A DNA stretch of 45,339 nt, taken from positions 1-45,339 of the forward strand of contig JAJZLQ010000044.1 in NCBI GenBank assembly GCA_021850605.1, written 5' to 3'. The notes beneath the pieces are model-generated. The model was given only the letters and a program-made list of their open reading frames with translations. It was not told the origin of the DNA and searched no databases. A program made the position numbers and the translations under genes. Shown here in pieces: positions 23,475 through 31,153 of the stretch; positions within the stretch are counted from its first letter, which is position 1; the number at the start of each line of letters is the position of its first letter. The stretch comes from Actinomycetes bacterium (GTDB taxonomy: Bacteria; Actinomycetota; Acidimicrobiia; Acidimicrobiales; Acidimicrobiaceae).

Positions 23475-24887
23475 CTAAGGCATCGAGAGGCCGTAGGCCG
23501 CGTTTGGGGCCAGCGACGAGAGCAGCCCCGTCACTATCGGCGTGCCGAGTCCGGTCGGCAGGTCGTAACCCTTGCCGGCGGAGAAGCCGACACCACCCGC
23601 GGGGTCGTTGTTCTCGCCGACGGTGATGTCATGGAAGTCGCTCGCGTAGGTGGCCGCGTTGGACGCCAATTTGTAGAGTTTGGGGGCGAAGAGCCCGACC
23701 GCGCTCCCGCGGGCCTGGTCGATGTCCGCGGTGATTGCCGCCCAACTTGGCGAAGCCTCGCTGGTGCCGCCGAAGAAGTAGAAGTTATTGTTGGCGGCGC
23801 CCAGGAAGCCCAGGTAGATCATTGTTGCGGTGTAGACCGATGCATTGAACGCGACGTCCGAGGTGGTGCGCATCGGACCGGCCTGATATTTCGGAGCCGT
23901 GAAGATCGCGCTGGGCGCGCCGCCGGTTGCGCCGAAGGGGCCGTATTGGCAGCCAAAGGGGCAGGTCGAGGAGTTGTAGTCGGCCCAGGTGTATTCGGAA
24001 GCGTAGGTTCCCGCCTTGGTCCCGCTCAACTTGGGGTTGGTGTCCCCCTTTACGAAGAGGTCGGTTCCGCCTGCGGCGGTGACATAGGGGTCGGAAGCAG
24101 GGTAGAGCGCGTTGGCCGTGCTGTATCCGTTGGTCGCCCCCGCGTCACCCGATGACGCGAAAACGCTGATGTTTTCGGTCGCCGCTTGTTGATAGATTGC
24201 ATGCGCCTGCTGAAGCTGCAGGTTGTTGCCTCCGCCGGCGATGGCGGCTTCCGGCGCACCGTAGCTCTCGGTGATCACCTGACCGAGGTGATTGTCAACG
24301 GCAAAGGCCTGCGCGTTGTTGAGAGCGTTGCCGTTGTTGCTGGAGGCCACCACCAGGTCGATGGTCGCGCCCGGGGCAAGCGAATGGACTGTCTGCACGT
24401 CGAGGCTGGTCTCTTCGGCCCACCCGACCTCGTTGGCGCTATTGGGGTTGAAGCTTGGCTTGCCATCCGGATAGAAGACGTTGAGATGGGCGGCCGGAAG
24501 GCCGAAGGTGCTGTCGAAGGTGGCCAGATCGCTGACGACGGTCGGGCTGCCGTACGCGTCGATTATCACCACGGTCTCTCCGGTGCCCGCCAGCTGGCCG
24601 TTGATGGTCCACGGAATCTGATACGCAGTGTGCAGTATTGCCGGCGTATAGCACGCGAGACCGTCCGCCTTTACGCACTCGCCAGGAGAGGGAAAGTTCG
24701 AGGGGTTGACCTTGCCCAGGTGTGAGTTGATGGCGATCGGCCTTACCTGGTAGATGATGGAGCTGGTGTTGGCCTGTCCAGCTTCCGCCGGGCTCGCGGC
24801 CACCATGCCGCTCACCAGCAGCGCCGTGGTTCCCAGAGCCGCAACCGCGCGCGTGCCGCGCGCGCGTTCAAGCATTGCTTTCGCCAT
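23475..24887 (-). CDS. Secreted S53-family serine peptidase (sedolisin), no large propeptide
   Basis: A 470-residue secreted protein. The signal peptide covers about residues 1-36 (VAALGTTALLVSGMVAA, then ASPAEAG). Sedolisin catalytic residues are all visible: E159 and D163 in WAEETSLDV, D248 in SSGDAG and S376 in GGTSEASPSWAA. The C-terminal calcium site is FHDITVGEN and GYDLPTGLGTP. Sedolisins are carboxyl-serine peptidases that work outside the cell, usually at acid pH. Most are made with a roughly 150-200-residue prodomain; here only about 60 residues separate the signal peptide from the catalytic core. ATG 24887 is chosen for its SD (GGGGGA) and the signal peptide. It appears to be transcribed alone. 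Confidence 0.92.
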   Translation of the reverse strand: MAKAMLERARGTRAVAALGTTALLVSGMVAASPAEAGQANTSSIIYQVRPIAINSHLGKVNPSNFPSPGECVKADGLACYTPAILHTAYQIPWTINGQLAGTGETVVIIDAYGSPTVVSDLATFDSTFGLPAAHLNVFYPDGKPSFNPNSANEVGWAEETSLDVQTVHSLAPGATIDLVVASSNNGNALNNAQAFAVDNHLGQVITESYGAPEAAIAGGGNNLQLQQAHAIYQQAATENISVFASSGDAGATNGYSTANALYPASDPYVTAAGGTDLFVKGDTNPKLSGTKAGTYASEYTWADYNSSTCPFGCQYGPFGATGGAPSAIFTAPKYQAGPMRTTSDVAFNASVYTATMIYLGFLGAANNNFYFFGGTSEASPSWAAITADIDQARGSAVGLFAPKLYKLASNAATYASDFHDITVGENNDPAGGVGFSAGKGYDLPTGLGTPIVTGLLSSLAPNAAYGLSMP

Positions 24888-25122
24888 TGATCCCCCTTGT
24901 TTCCGGTTGATGCCTGTATTCCGTGCGGCCGCAAGCTCGATTCGACTTGGTTGACGCTCGCAGATCAGTGTGTGCGGCATCCTCTTGGGATCCGCCATGT
25001 ACCTGGACTGCTCGATTCGCATCATCCCTGGTCAGATGCTGCTCCGCGGCAAATAGTAACACGGCTGCGCTGCTCAGGTATCGAAAACCAAAGCTTCCGG
25101 CGTTCGGCGTGACGAGCAAAGG
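24888..25122. other. Upstream region of the sedolisin gene
   Basis: No gene is supported. The sedolisin frame stays open to 25025, but that extension would place 46 residues, rich in charged and polar residues, before the signal peptide. The stretch should contain the promoter. On the minus strand TTACTAT (near 25060) is the best -10-like hexamer, without a convincing -35. Confidence 0.35.
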
Positions 25123-25150
25123 GCGGCTCCGCCACTGCGGGTGGAGCCGC
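25123..25150 (-). terminator. Hairpin after the amine-operon SDR gene
   Basis: GCGGCTCC pairs with GGAGCCGC around 12 nt, 38 nt after the SDR stop on the minus strand, followed by CCTTTGC. It is a modest candidate for the end of the permease-to-SDR operon. Confidence 0.45.
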
Positions 25151-25188
25151 ACGAGTTCTAGGAACCGACGGACGAGTCCCGCTTGGAG

Positions 25189-25953
25189 TCAGATCGGCGT
25201 GACGTATGCCCCGGTGAGGCCCCCATCGATCAGGAAGTCGCTCGCGGTCACGAACGAGGCGTCGTCGGAAGCGAGGAACGCCACTGCTGCGGCAATCTCC
25301 TTCGGGTCGCCGAAGCGCCCCATGGGAACGTGCACGAGCCGCCTAGCGGCGCGCTCCGGATCCTTGGCAAAGAGCTCCAGCAAGAGTGGTGTAGCGATCG
25401 GGCCCGGAGAGACCGAGTTGACCCGGACGCCACTGCGAGCAAATTGCACGCCGAGCTCGCGAGTCATCGCGAGAACACCCCCCTTGGAGGCGGTATAAGA
25501 GATCTGCGAGGTGGCGGCGCCGAGCGTGGCAACGAAGGAGGCGGTATTGATGATGCTGCCCTTGCTCTGCTCGAGCATCGGTGGCAGTTCGGCTTTGCAA
25601 CAGAGGTAAACGGACGTCAGATTGACGGCCTGCACCCGGTTCCAGGCCTCGATCTCGGTTTCCAGGATGGAGTCGTCATCAGGGGGCGAGATTCCGGCGT
25701 TGTTGAATGCTATGTCCAGATGGCCGAAGCGCCGCAGTGCTTCTGCAACCATGGCATCGACGCTGTCCTTGTCGGAGACGTCCACATGCACAAATGAGGC
25801 GCCGAGCTCGTTGGCGACCTTCGGCCCGGCCGCGGTGTCCATGTCCGCGAGCACTACCTTGGCGCCCTCGGAGACAAAGCGCTCCACGGTGGCGCGCCCG
25901 ATTCCGCTCGCGCCTCCGGTGACGATTGCCACCCTGTCGCGCAACCTGTCCAT
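25189..25953 (-). CDS. Short-chain dehydrogenase/reductase
   Basis: A 254-residue classical SDR. The cofactor motif TGGASGIG lies near the start, NNAG follows near residue 90, and the catalytic residues are in the Ser region INTASF and the motif YTASK. DMDT after the second strand suggests NAD(H) preference. The C terminus has VNSVSPGPIATP and the typical FLIDGGLTGAY. ATG 25953 has AAAGGAA upstream. It is the last gene of the permease / glutamine-synthetase-like / aldehyde dehydrogenase operon, 10 nt after the aldehyde dehydrogenase. Its substrate, probably an alcohol or hydroxyacid from the same pathway, is not known. Confidence 0.88.
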   Translation of the reverse strand: MDRLRDRVAIVTGGASGIGRATVERFVSEGAKVVLADMDTAAGPKVANELGASFVHVDVSDKDSVDAMVAEALRRFGHLDIAFNNAGISPPDDDSILETEIEAWNRVQAVNLTSVYLCCKAELPPMLEQSKGSIINTASFVATLGAATSQISYTASKGGVLAMTRELGVQFARSGVRVNSVSPGPIATPLLLELFAKDPERAARRLVHVPMGRFGDPKEIAAAVAFLASDDASFVTASDFLIDGGLTGAYVTPI

Positions 25954-25963
25954 ATGTTTCCTT

Positions 25964-27328
25964 TCAGATCTCGGTATTGATGAAGACGTTCTTGGTCTCG
26001 CAGAAGGCGTCGGTGGCATCCGGCCCGAGCTCGCGCCCGATTCCGGATTTCTTATAGCCTCCGAACGGCGTCCAGTAACGGACCGAGGAATGAGAGTTGA
26101 CCGAAAGTGCGCCGGTTTCGATACCGCGTGCCACCCGGAGGCCCCGTCCCAAGTTGGATGTCCATATCGAGCCGGATAGGCCGTAATCGGAGTCGTTGGC
26201 CATGGCGATGGCCTCCTCCTCGTCGCGGAAGGTTTGTACTGCCACGACCGGGCCGAAGATCTCCTCGCGAATCGAGCGATGGGCGGGATCCTTCACTTCG
26301 ATGACGGTGGGAGGGTACCAGTAGCCTGAGCCGGTCGGACAACTGCCCCGAAAGAGGACGAGGTCCTCGTCGACGAAGCTCTGCACCGTCTCGCGATGGC
26401 CCGCGCTGATGAGAGGTCCCATCTCCGAACTGTCAAGGCGCGGATCCTCAACTTTGACTCCTTTGACGGCGGCTTCGAAGCGACTCATGAAGCCGTCATA
26501 TGCGCTTTCCTGGACCAGGAGCCTGGAGCGTGCGCAGCAGTCCTGGCCTGCGTTGTCGAAGACCGAGTAGGGTGCGGTCGCAGCCGCCTTGTCCAGGTCG
26601 GCGTCGGCGAAGACGACGTTTGCGCTCTTGCCCCCAAGCTCGAGTGTCACCGCCTTCAAGTGGTCGGCGGCGAGCTTTTGGATGTGTATGCCGACTTCCG
26701 TTGAGCCGGTGAAGACGATCTTGCGCACGCGGGGGTCGGTTACGAGCCTTTCGCCGACGACGCGGCCAGAGCCCGTAACCACCTGGAACACTTCTTCGGG
26801 TATGCCGGCTTCATGTGCGAGCTCCGCGATGCGCATCGCCGTGAGCGGCGTGATTTCTGCGGGCTTGAGTATCACGGAACAGCCCGCCGCCAAGGCTGGG
26901 GCGAAGCCCCAGCTCGCTATGGGCATCGGGAAGTTCCATGGCACGATTACACCGACGACCCCTATGGGCTCCTTGAAGGTGATGTCCACCCCTCCGGGCA
27001 CAGGGATCTGCCGGCCCATCAGGCGCTCGACCGATCCCGCGTAATAGGTGATCACGTCGCCGACGTTGTTTGCCTCCCAACGCGAGTTGGAGATGGTGTG
27101 CCCAGAGTTCTTCACTTCCAGCTGGGCGAGCTCCTCGTTGTGCTCGTACACTTTCGCACCGAAGGCGCGTAGCAGCCGAGCCCGCTCTGCCGGGGCGAGT
27201 TTCCTCCAGTGCTCCAGGCCGCGCACCGCCTTGCCTATGGCGACGTCGGTCTCCGCGATTCCCAACGAAGGGACTTCGGCGATCACCTCCTCAGTGGAGG
27301 GGTTGATGATTTCGCGTATGGGCGCCAT
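25964..27328 (-). CDS. NAD(P)-dependent aldehyde dehydrogenase
   Basis: A 454-residue aldehyde dehydrogenase. VPWNFPMPIASWGFAPALA, FTGSTEVGIHIQ, the general-base motif LELGGKSANVVF (E230) and the nucleophile motif NAGQDCCARSR (C264) are all present. It oxidises an aldehyde to a carboxylate with NAD(P). Next to a glutamine-synthetase-like ligase and an amine permease, a gamma-glutamylaminobutyraldehyde or similar amine-derived aldehyde is a reasonable substrate (PuuC-like role), but this is inference. ATG 27328 is preferred because AAAGGA lies 10 nt upstream; a GTG at 27337 overlaps the preceding stop but sits too close to that SD. Confidence 0.9.
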   Translation of the reverse strand: MAPIREIINPSTEEVIAEVPSLGIAETDVAIGKAVRGLEHWRKLAPAERARLLRAFGAKVYEHNEELAQLEVKNSGHTISNSRWEANNVGDVITYYAGSVERLMGRQIPVPGGVDITFKEPIGVVGVIVPWNFPMPIASWGFAPALAAGCSVILKPAEITPLTAMRIAELAHEAGIPEEVFQVVTGSGRVVGERLVTDPRVRKIVFTGSTEVGIHIQKLAADHLKAVTLELGGKSANVVFADADLDKAAATAPYSVFDNAGQDCCARSRLLVQESAYDGFMSRFEAAVKGVKVEDPRLDSSEMGPLISAGHRETVQSFVDEDLVLFRGSCPTGSGYWYPPTVIEVKDPAHRSIREEIFGPVVAVQTFRDEEEAIAMANDSDYGLSGSIWTSNLGRGLRVARGIETGALSVNSHSSVRYWTPFGGYKKSGIGRELGPDATDAFCETKNVFINTEI

Positions 27329-27333
27329 GGGCC

Positions 27334-28737
27334 TCACATCCTTTCGAAGCTTCTGTAACGCTCCCAGTCGGTAACCGCCGCGGCGAATGCGTCAACCTCC
27401 ACCTTGGCCATGTTCGCGTAGTGTTCCTGCACCTCTGCCCCGAGTGCCTCTGCAACGAACGGGGAATTTCTCCATAGGGCGAGTGCGCGCTCGAGCGAGC
27501 TGGGAATGCGCGCCGTGTCTGCCCGGTAGGCGTTGCCCTCGAAGGCCGGACCGAGCTCGAGCCCGCGCTCGATCCCGTCAATTCCGGCCGCGATCATCGC
27601 CGACACGACCAGATAGGGATTGGCGTCGCCGCCGGGGACCCGGTTCTCCACGCGCAGGGATTGGCCGTGGCCGACGACCCGCAGGGCACAGGTGCGGTTG
27701 TCCCGTCCCCACTCGATCGCGGTGGGTGCGAAGGATCCTTCAACGAAGCGCTTGTAGGAGTTGATGTTCGGGGCGAACATGAGCGTGAGCTCGGCCATAT
27801 GGGCTTTGATCCCGGCTACGAACTGCCGGCCCAGCTGGCTGAAGTCCGAGCCGGACCCTTTTTCGGCCATCACGGCCTGGCCGTCGAGTGATCGTACCGA
27901 AAGGTGGGTGTGGCAGGAGTTTCCCTCCCGCTCGTTGTACTTGGCCATGAAGGTCAAGGACTTGCCGTGCTTGGCGGCTATTTCCTTGGCGCCGAGCTTG
28001 TAGATGACATGGTTGTCGCAGGTAGGCAGTGCGTCGCCGTACCTGAAGGCGATTTCGTGCTGGCCGAAGTTGCACTCACCCTTTACGGACTCTGGGCGCA
28101 TGCCGGCGCCCGCCATTGAGTTGCGGATCTCCCTGAGAAGATCTTCGATTCTGGAGACCCCCAGTAGGGAGTAGTCGACGTTGTAAAGGTTGGCGGGTGT
28201 CATCTCGCGATACCCGCTACGCCAGGCGTCCTCGTAGCTGTTCATGAAGACGATGAATTCGAGTTCCGTTCCTACGAGCGCCTTGAGTCCGTGATCGGCC
28301 AAGGCGCGGACCTGCCGGCGAAGGATCTGGCGAGGTGAGGCTACGACGTCGCTCCCGTCCTCCCACTGCACATCGGCCAGAAGCATGGCCGTCTTCTCCT
28401 GCCAAGGTACGTAGCGCAGCGAGGACATGTCGGGAATCATCATGAAATCTCCGTAGCCCCGCTCCCAGGAACTCATCGCATATCCCGATACGGTGTTCAT
28501 GTCGACGTCGGCTGCCAGAAGATAGTTGCAGCCCTCGGTTCCATGGGCCACGATCTCCTCGACGAAGAAGTCTCCTTGAAGCTTCTTGCCGACCAGACGG
28601 CCCTGCATGTCGGTAATGGCCACGATGACCGTGTCGATCCTTCCGGACTCGACGTCGCTTCGTAGCTGATCGAGGTCGAGGCCGCGGCGGTCCCGGGTGG
28701 TCGAATTCTCCAACTGGGTCCTTCTTTCCTTGCTCAT
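27334..28737 (-). CDS. Glutamine synthetase-like gamma-glutamyl-amine ligase
   Basis: A 467-residue protein of the glutamine synthetase fold. The N-terminal beta-grasp segment has VIVAITDMQGRLVGKKL. Metal/ATP-site motifs include GTELEFIVF, GECNFGQHEIAF and EGNSCHTHLSV, then NINSYKRFVEGSFAPTAI and RVENRVPGGDANPYL. Divergence from true GlnA and the neighbours (amine permease, aldehyde dehydrogenase) point to the GlnA3/PuuA group, which joins glutamate to polyamines or monoamines with ATP. ATG 28737 has no SD and follows a strong hairpin at once. TTG 28713, with GAAAGAAGG upstream, is an alternative start. The substrate amine is unknown. Confidence 0.85.
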   Translation of the reverse strand: MSKERRTQLENSTTRDRRGLDLDQLRSDVESGRIDTVIVAITDMQGRLVGKKLQGDFFVEEIVAHGTEGCNYLLAADVDMNTVSGYAMSSWERGYGDFMMIPDMSSLRYVPWQEKTAMLLADVQWEDGSDVVASPRQILRRQVRALADHGLKALVGTELEFIVFMNSYEDAWRSGYREMTPANLYNVDYSLLGVSRIEDLLREIRNSMAGAGMRPESVKGECNFGQHEIAFRYGDALPTCDNHVIYKLGAKEIAAKHGKSLTFMAKYNEREGNSCHTHLSVRSLDGQAVMAEKGSGSDFSQLGRQFVAGIKAHMAELTLMFAPNINSYKRFVEGSFAPTAIEWGRDNRTCALRVVGHGQSLRVENRVPGGDANPYLVVSAMIAAGIDGIERGLELGPAFEGNAYRADTARIPSSLERALALWRNSPFVAEALGAEVQEHYANMAKVEVDAFAAAVTDWERYRSFERM

Positions 28738-28743
28738 GGCACG

Positions 28744-28775
28744 CCGCCAGGGCGGTGAGGATGCCCCCCTGGCGG
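28744..28775 (-). promoter_or_regulatory. Hairpin directly upstream of the glutamine-synthetase-like gene
   Basis: CCGCCAGGG pairs with CCCTGGCGG around 14 nt, ending 6 nt before ATG 28737. It occupies the place where a ribosome binding site is expected. It could attenuate expression relative to the upstream permease gene, or show that translation begins further in, at TTG 28713. Confidence 0.45.
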
Positions 28776-28861
28776 GTGTGAATCTATACATGCCCTCGTA
28801 CCGGGGGCAAATGGCGATCCGGGTCGATTAGTGCTTTAGGTCCGGATCGATGGGGCGGGCG

Positions 28862-30430
28862 CTAGAAGGTTTCCTCGAGCTCCTCGGCCGTCTCCAGCCT
28901 GGTCTCGATCGCCTCCAGCTCCAGCTCGCTCCCTTGCATGCGCGGGCCGGTGAACCACTTGCGCGCGCTTACGAACCAGTAGATCCCCGCATAGGCAAGG
29001 ACGACGATCACCGCGATCGGGGCGTAGTTAAAGGTGTCGCGCGTGATCGGGCTTACCTCGGGAAGCATGAAAAGCACAGTGATGATGGCCACCCAGACGA
29101 TGCCTACCCATCCCACGACCGTGCTCCAGTTGCCAAGATTCCAGGGGCCGGCCTGGAATTTCGATCCGGGGAGGCGCCTAAGCAGGGTCGGAGTGATGTA
29201 GGCGATGTACAGGCCGATCGTGGCGATCGAGGTTACGGCGCCGTAGGCGACCGTGCTCCAATAGGCGGGCACGCCGAGAATGAACGCGAAGACGACGGCG
29301 AACCAAATTGACCGCGTTGGCGTGCGGGTTCTGGGGTTGATGTGGTGCCAGAAACTTGAGCCGGGCACGGCTCCGTCACGCGAAAAGGCATAAACCATGC
29401 GTGAGTTGGCGGCCACCGACGCCATGCCGCAGAAGAACTGTGCGACCATCGCTATGACCAGCAGGAATTCTCCTCCCCGCCTTCCAATGGCGTCCATCCA
29501 GATCTGAACTGGGGGCACGCCGGTCGCGGAGCTGAGTGCCGAGTTGTAATTGTTGGTGATGGCATAGGTGACTCCCACGATCAGCACCAGGCCGGCGATG
29601 AGGGAGACGATGATGGAATTGACGATGCCTCGCGGAACCTTCATCGCAGCGGACAGCGTTTCCTCCGACATGTGGGCCGACGCGTCATATCCCGTGAAGG
29701 TGTACTGCGCCATCAGAAGGCCGATCAGTACCACGTAGAAGGAGGAGTGGAAGCCGGTGTTGTTGACGAACTTGGTGAAAACAAAGCTTGCCGAAGCGTG
29801 GTGTGCGGGCACCAGCATCAGCACTCCGACTATCACCGCCACGCCCAGAATATGCCACCAAGCCGAGACATTGGAGAGGAAGGCAACCAGCTTGACGCCA
29901 AAGTTGTTGAGGATCCCGTGGGCCAGAAGTGTGATCCCGTACACGGCCAGCACGGTCCCGTGTGTAGCGCTTATGCCTGTGGTCAGGTCGAGGAAGGCGG
30001 TAAAGAAGAGCGCGAATCCGAAGTCGATGCCCGCCGTGACCGCGACTTGGCCAAGAAGATTGAACCAGCCGGTGAACCAGGACCATGCCGCCCCGTTCCT
30101 CTTGGCCAACTTTGCGGACCAGTAGTAGAGGCCGCCTGCAGTGGGGTAGGCCGAGGAAATCTCGGCCATGCCCAGACCAACGATGGTCGTCATCAGTCCA
30201 ACGAAGATCCAGCCCCACACCATGACGGACGGCCCACCAGTGTTCATCCCATAGCCGTAGAGGGTGAGGGCGCCTGAAAGGATCGAGATGATGGTGAACG
30301 AAACCGCGAAGTTGGAGAAGCCACTCATGGAGCGGCGTAGCTCCTGTGCATAGCCGAGTGCATGGAGCCTCTTGGTGTCGGCGTCAAGCAACTCGGGGTG
30401 TGGTCCCTCGCTCAAGTGTGGGTCGGTCAT
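28862..30430 (-). CDS. APC-family amino acid/amine permease
   Basis: A 522-residue polytopic membrane protein with about 12 hydrophobic segments. The APC signature near the start is FAVSFTIISILSGALTLYGY, followed by AEISSAYPTAGGLYYW. Later features are ANSRMVYAFSRDGAVPGSSF and a charged C-terminal tail rich in Glu. These match the amino-acid/choline/GABA permease branch of the APC superfamily, which imports amino acids or amines with protons. A strong SD (GGAGGAG) precedes ATG 30430. As first gene of the operon it would bring in the amine that the ligase glutamylates. The exact substrate cannot be read. A perfect 9-bp inverted repeat lies in its leader. Confidence 0.9.
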   Translation of the reverse strand: MTDPHLSEGPHPELLDADTKRLHALGYAQELRRSMSGFSNFAVSFTIISILSGALTLYGYGMNTGGPSVMVWGWIFVGLMTTIVGLGMAEISSAYPTAGGLYYWSAKLAKRNGAAWSWFTGWFNLLGQVAVTAGIDFGFALFFTAFLDLTTGISATHGTVLAVYGITLLAHGILNNFGVKLVAFLSNVSAWWHILGVAVIVGVLMLVPAHHASASFVFTKFVNNTGFHSSFYVVLIGLLMAQYTFTGYDASAHMSEETLSAAMKVPRGIVNSIIVSLIAGLVLIVGVTYAITNNYNSALSSATGVPPVQIWMDAIGRRGGEFLLVIAMVAQFFCGMASVAANSRMVYAFSRDGAVPGSSFWHHINPRTRTPTRSIWFAVVFAFILGVPAYWSTVAYGAVTSIATIGLYIAYITPTLLRRLPGSKFQAGPWNLGNWSTVVGWVGIVWVAIITVLFMLPEVSPITRDTFNYAPIAVIVVLAYAGIYWFVSARKWFTGPRMQGSELELEAIETRLETAEELEETF

Positions 30431-30453
30431 TACCGGCTCCTCCTGTTCCCCCT

Positions 30454-30482
30454 GTACTGCGAACTGCGTGGCGTCGCAGTAC
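30454..30482. promoter_or_regulatory. Inverted repeat in the permease leader
   Basis: GTACTGCGA-N11-TCGCAGTAC, perfect 9-bp arms, starting 24 nt before the permease ATG on the minus strand. It may be an operator for an unseen regulator of the amine operon or a leader hairpin just upstream of the SD. Confidence 0.5.
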
Positions 30483-30560
30483 CGCTCTGGTGGCGGTGGT
30501 TAGTCGGTAATTATTCCATACACTTTCACGGGAAGCGCGCGAAACAATATTAACTTCATG

Positions 30561-30585
30561 AAAAAATCCTCTAAAGGGATTTTCA
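30561..30585 (-). terminator. Intrinsic terminator overlapping the sigma factor stop
   Basis: On the minus strand AAAATCC pairs with GGATTTT around CTTTAGA, followed directly by more T residues. The left arm overlaps the last bases of the sigma factor gene. Confidence 0.75.
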
Positions 30586-31128
30586 GGCCTCGTGCTCGCG
30601 GCCGAGTGCGATCCTCATGCTCGCCGCCGCATCGCTTAGATGCTTCCTGACGGTGCCGGGCATTATCCCAAGGCTCGCTGCTATCTCCTTGGTGGACATC
30701 GAACCGGCCACCTTTGCCACCAGGCACGCTCGCGTCTTGGGGGGAAGCTTGTCCACCACCTGGGCTACCTCGTCCAGCGTGCAGATCAGATCCTCGAAGT
30801 CGTCCTCGCGGGGCTCGCCGGCCGGCATGGCGCGCAGCGGCCAGGCCAGCTTCCTTTTTCGGGCGTACTTTGCCAGTTGGCGAAAGGCGCAGCGGTAGAG
30901 GTATCCATCGGGGCGTCCATGCCGGTTGGCGGCGCTCCAATGCGTCATCACGATCGCGAAGGCCTCTTGTGCAAGATCCTCTTCGCTTCCCTCCGCCCCC
31001 GCTAGCGCCAATGTTCGAACCAGCCTGGGATAGTTGGCGCTAAAGAAGTCGCTGAAGCTTCTTTCGCCCGCCTCGTCATCGTCGGAGGCGCCGGTGAACC
31101 CCGCGCTCGCGCTCATAAGATGCTGCAA
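30583..31128 (-). CDS. ECF-like RNA polymerase sigma factor
   Basis: A 181-residue sigma-70-family protein with region 2 (FFSANYPRLVRTLALAGAEG, then DLAQEAFAIVMTHWSA) and region 4 (STKEIAASLGIMPGTVRKHL). The two-domain layout is that of extracytoplasmic-function factors. TTG 31128 is chosen because GGGAG lies 7 nt upstream; ATG 31116 is too far from it. It begins 25 nt after the gene for a membrane-anchored Pro/Ser/Thr-rich protein, probably in the same transcript. No zinc-binding anti-sigma protein with an HxxxCxxC motif is visible nearby, so control may come through the membrane protein or by another route. An intrinsic terminator overlaps its stop. Confidence 0.9.
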   Translation of the reverse strand: MQHLMSASAGFTGASDDDEAGERSFSDFFSANYPRLVRTLALAGAEGSEEDLAQEAFAIVMTHWSAANRHGRPDGYLYRCAFRQLAKYARKRKLAWPLRAMPAGEPREDDFEDLICTLDEVAQVVDKLPPKTRACLVAKVAGSMSTKEIAASLGIMPGTVRKHLSDAAASMRIALGREHEA

Positions 31129-31153
31129 CTCTACTCCCGCCGGGTTGGGCCGC

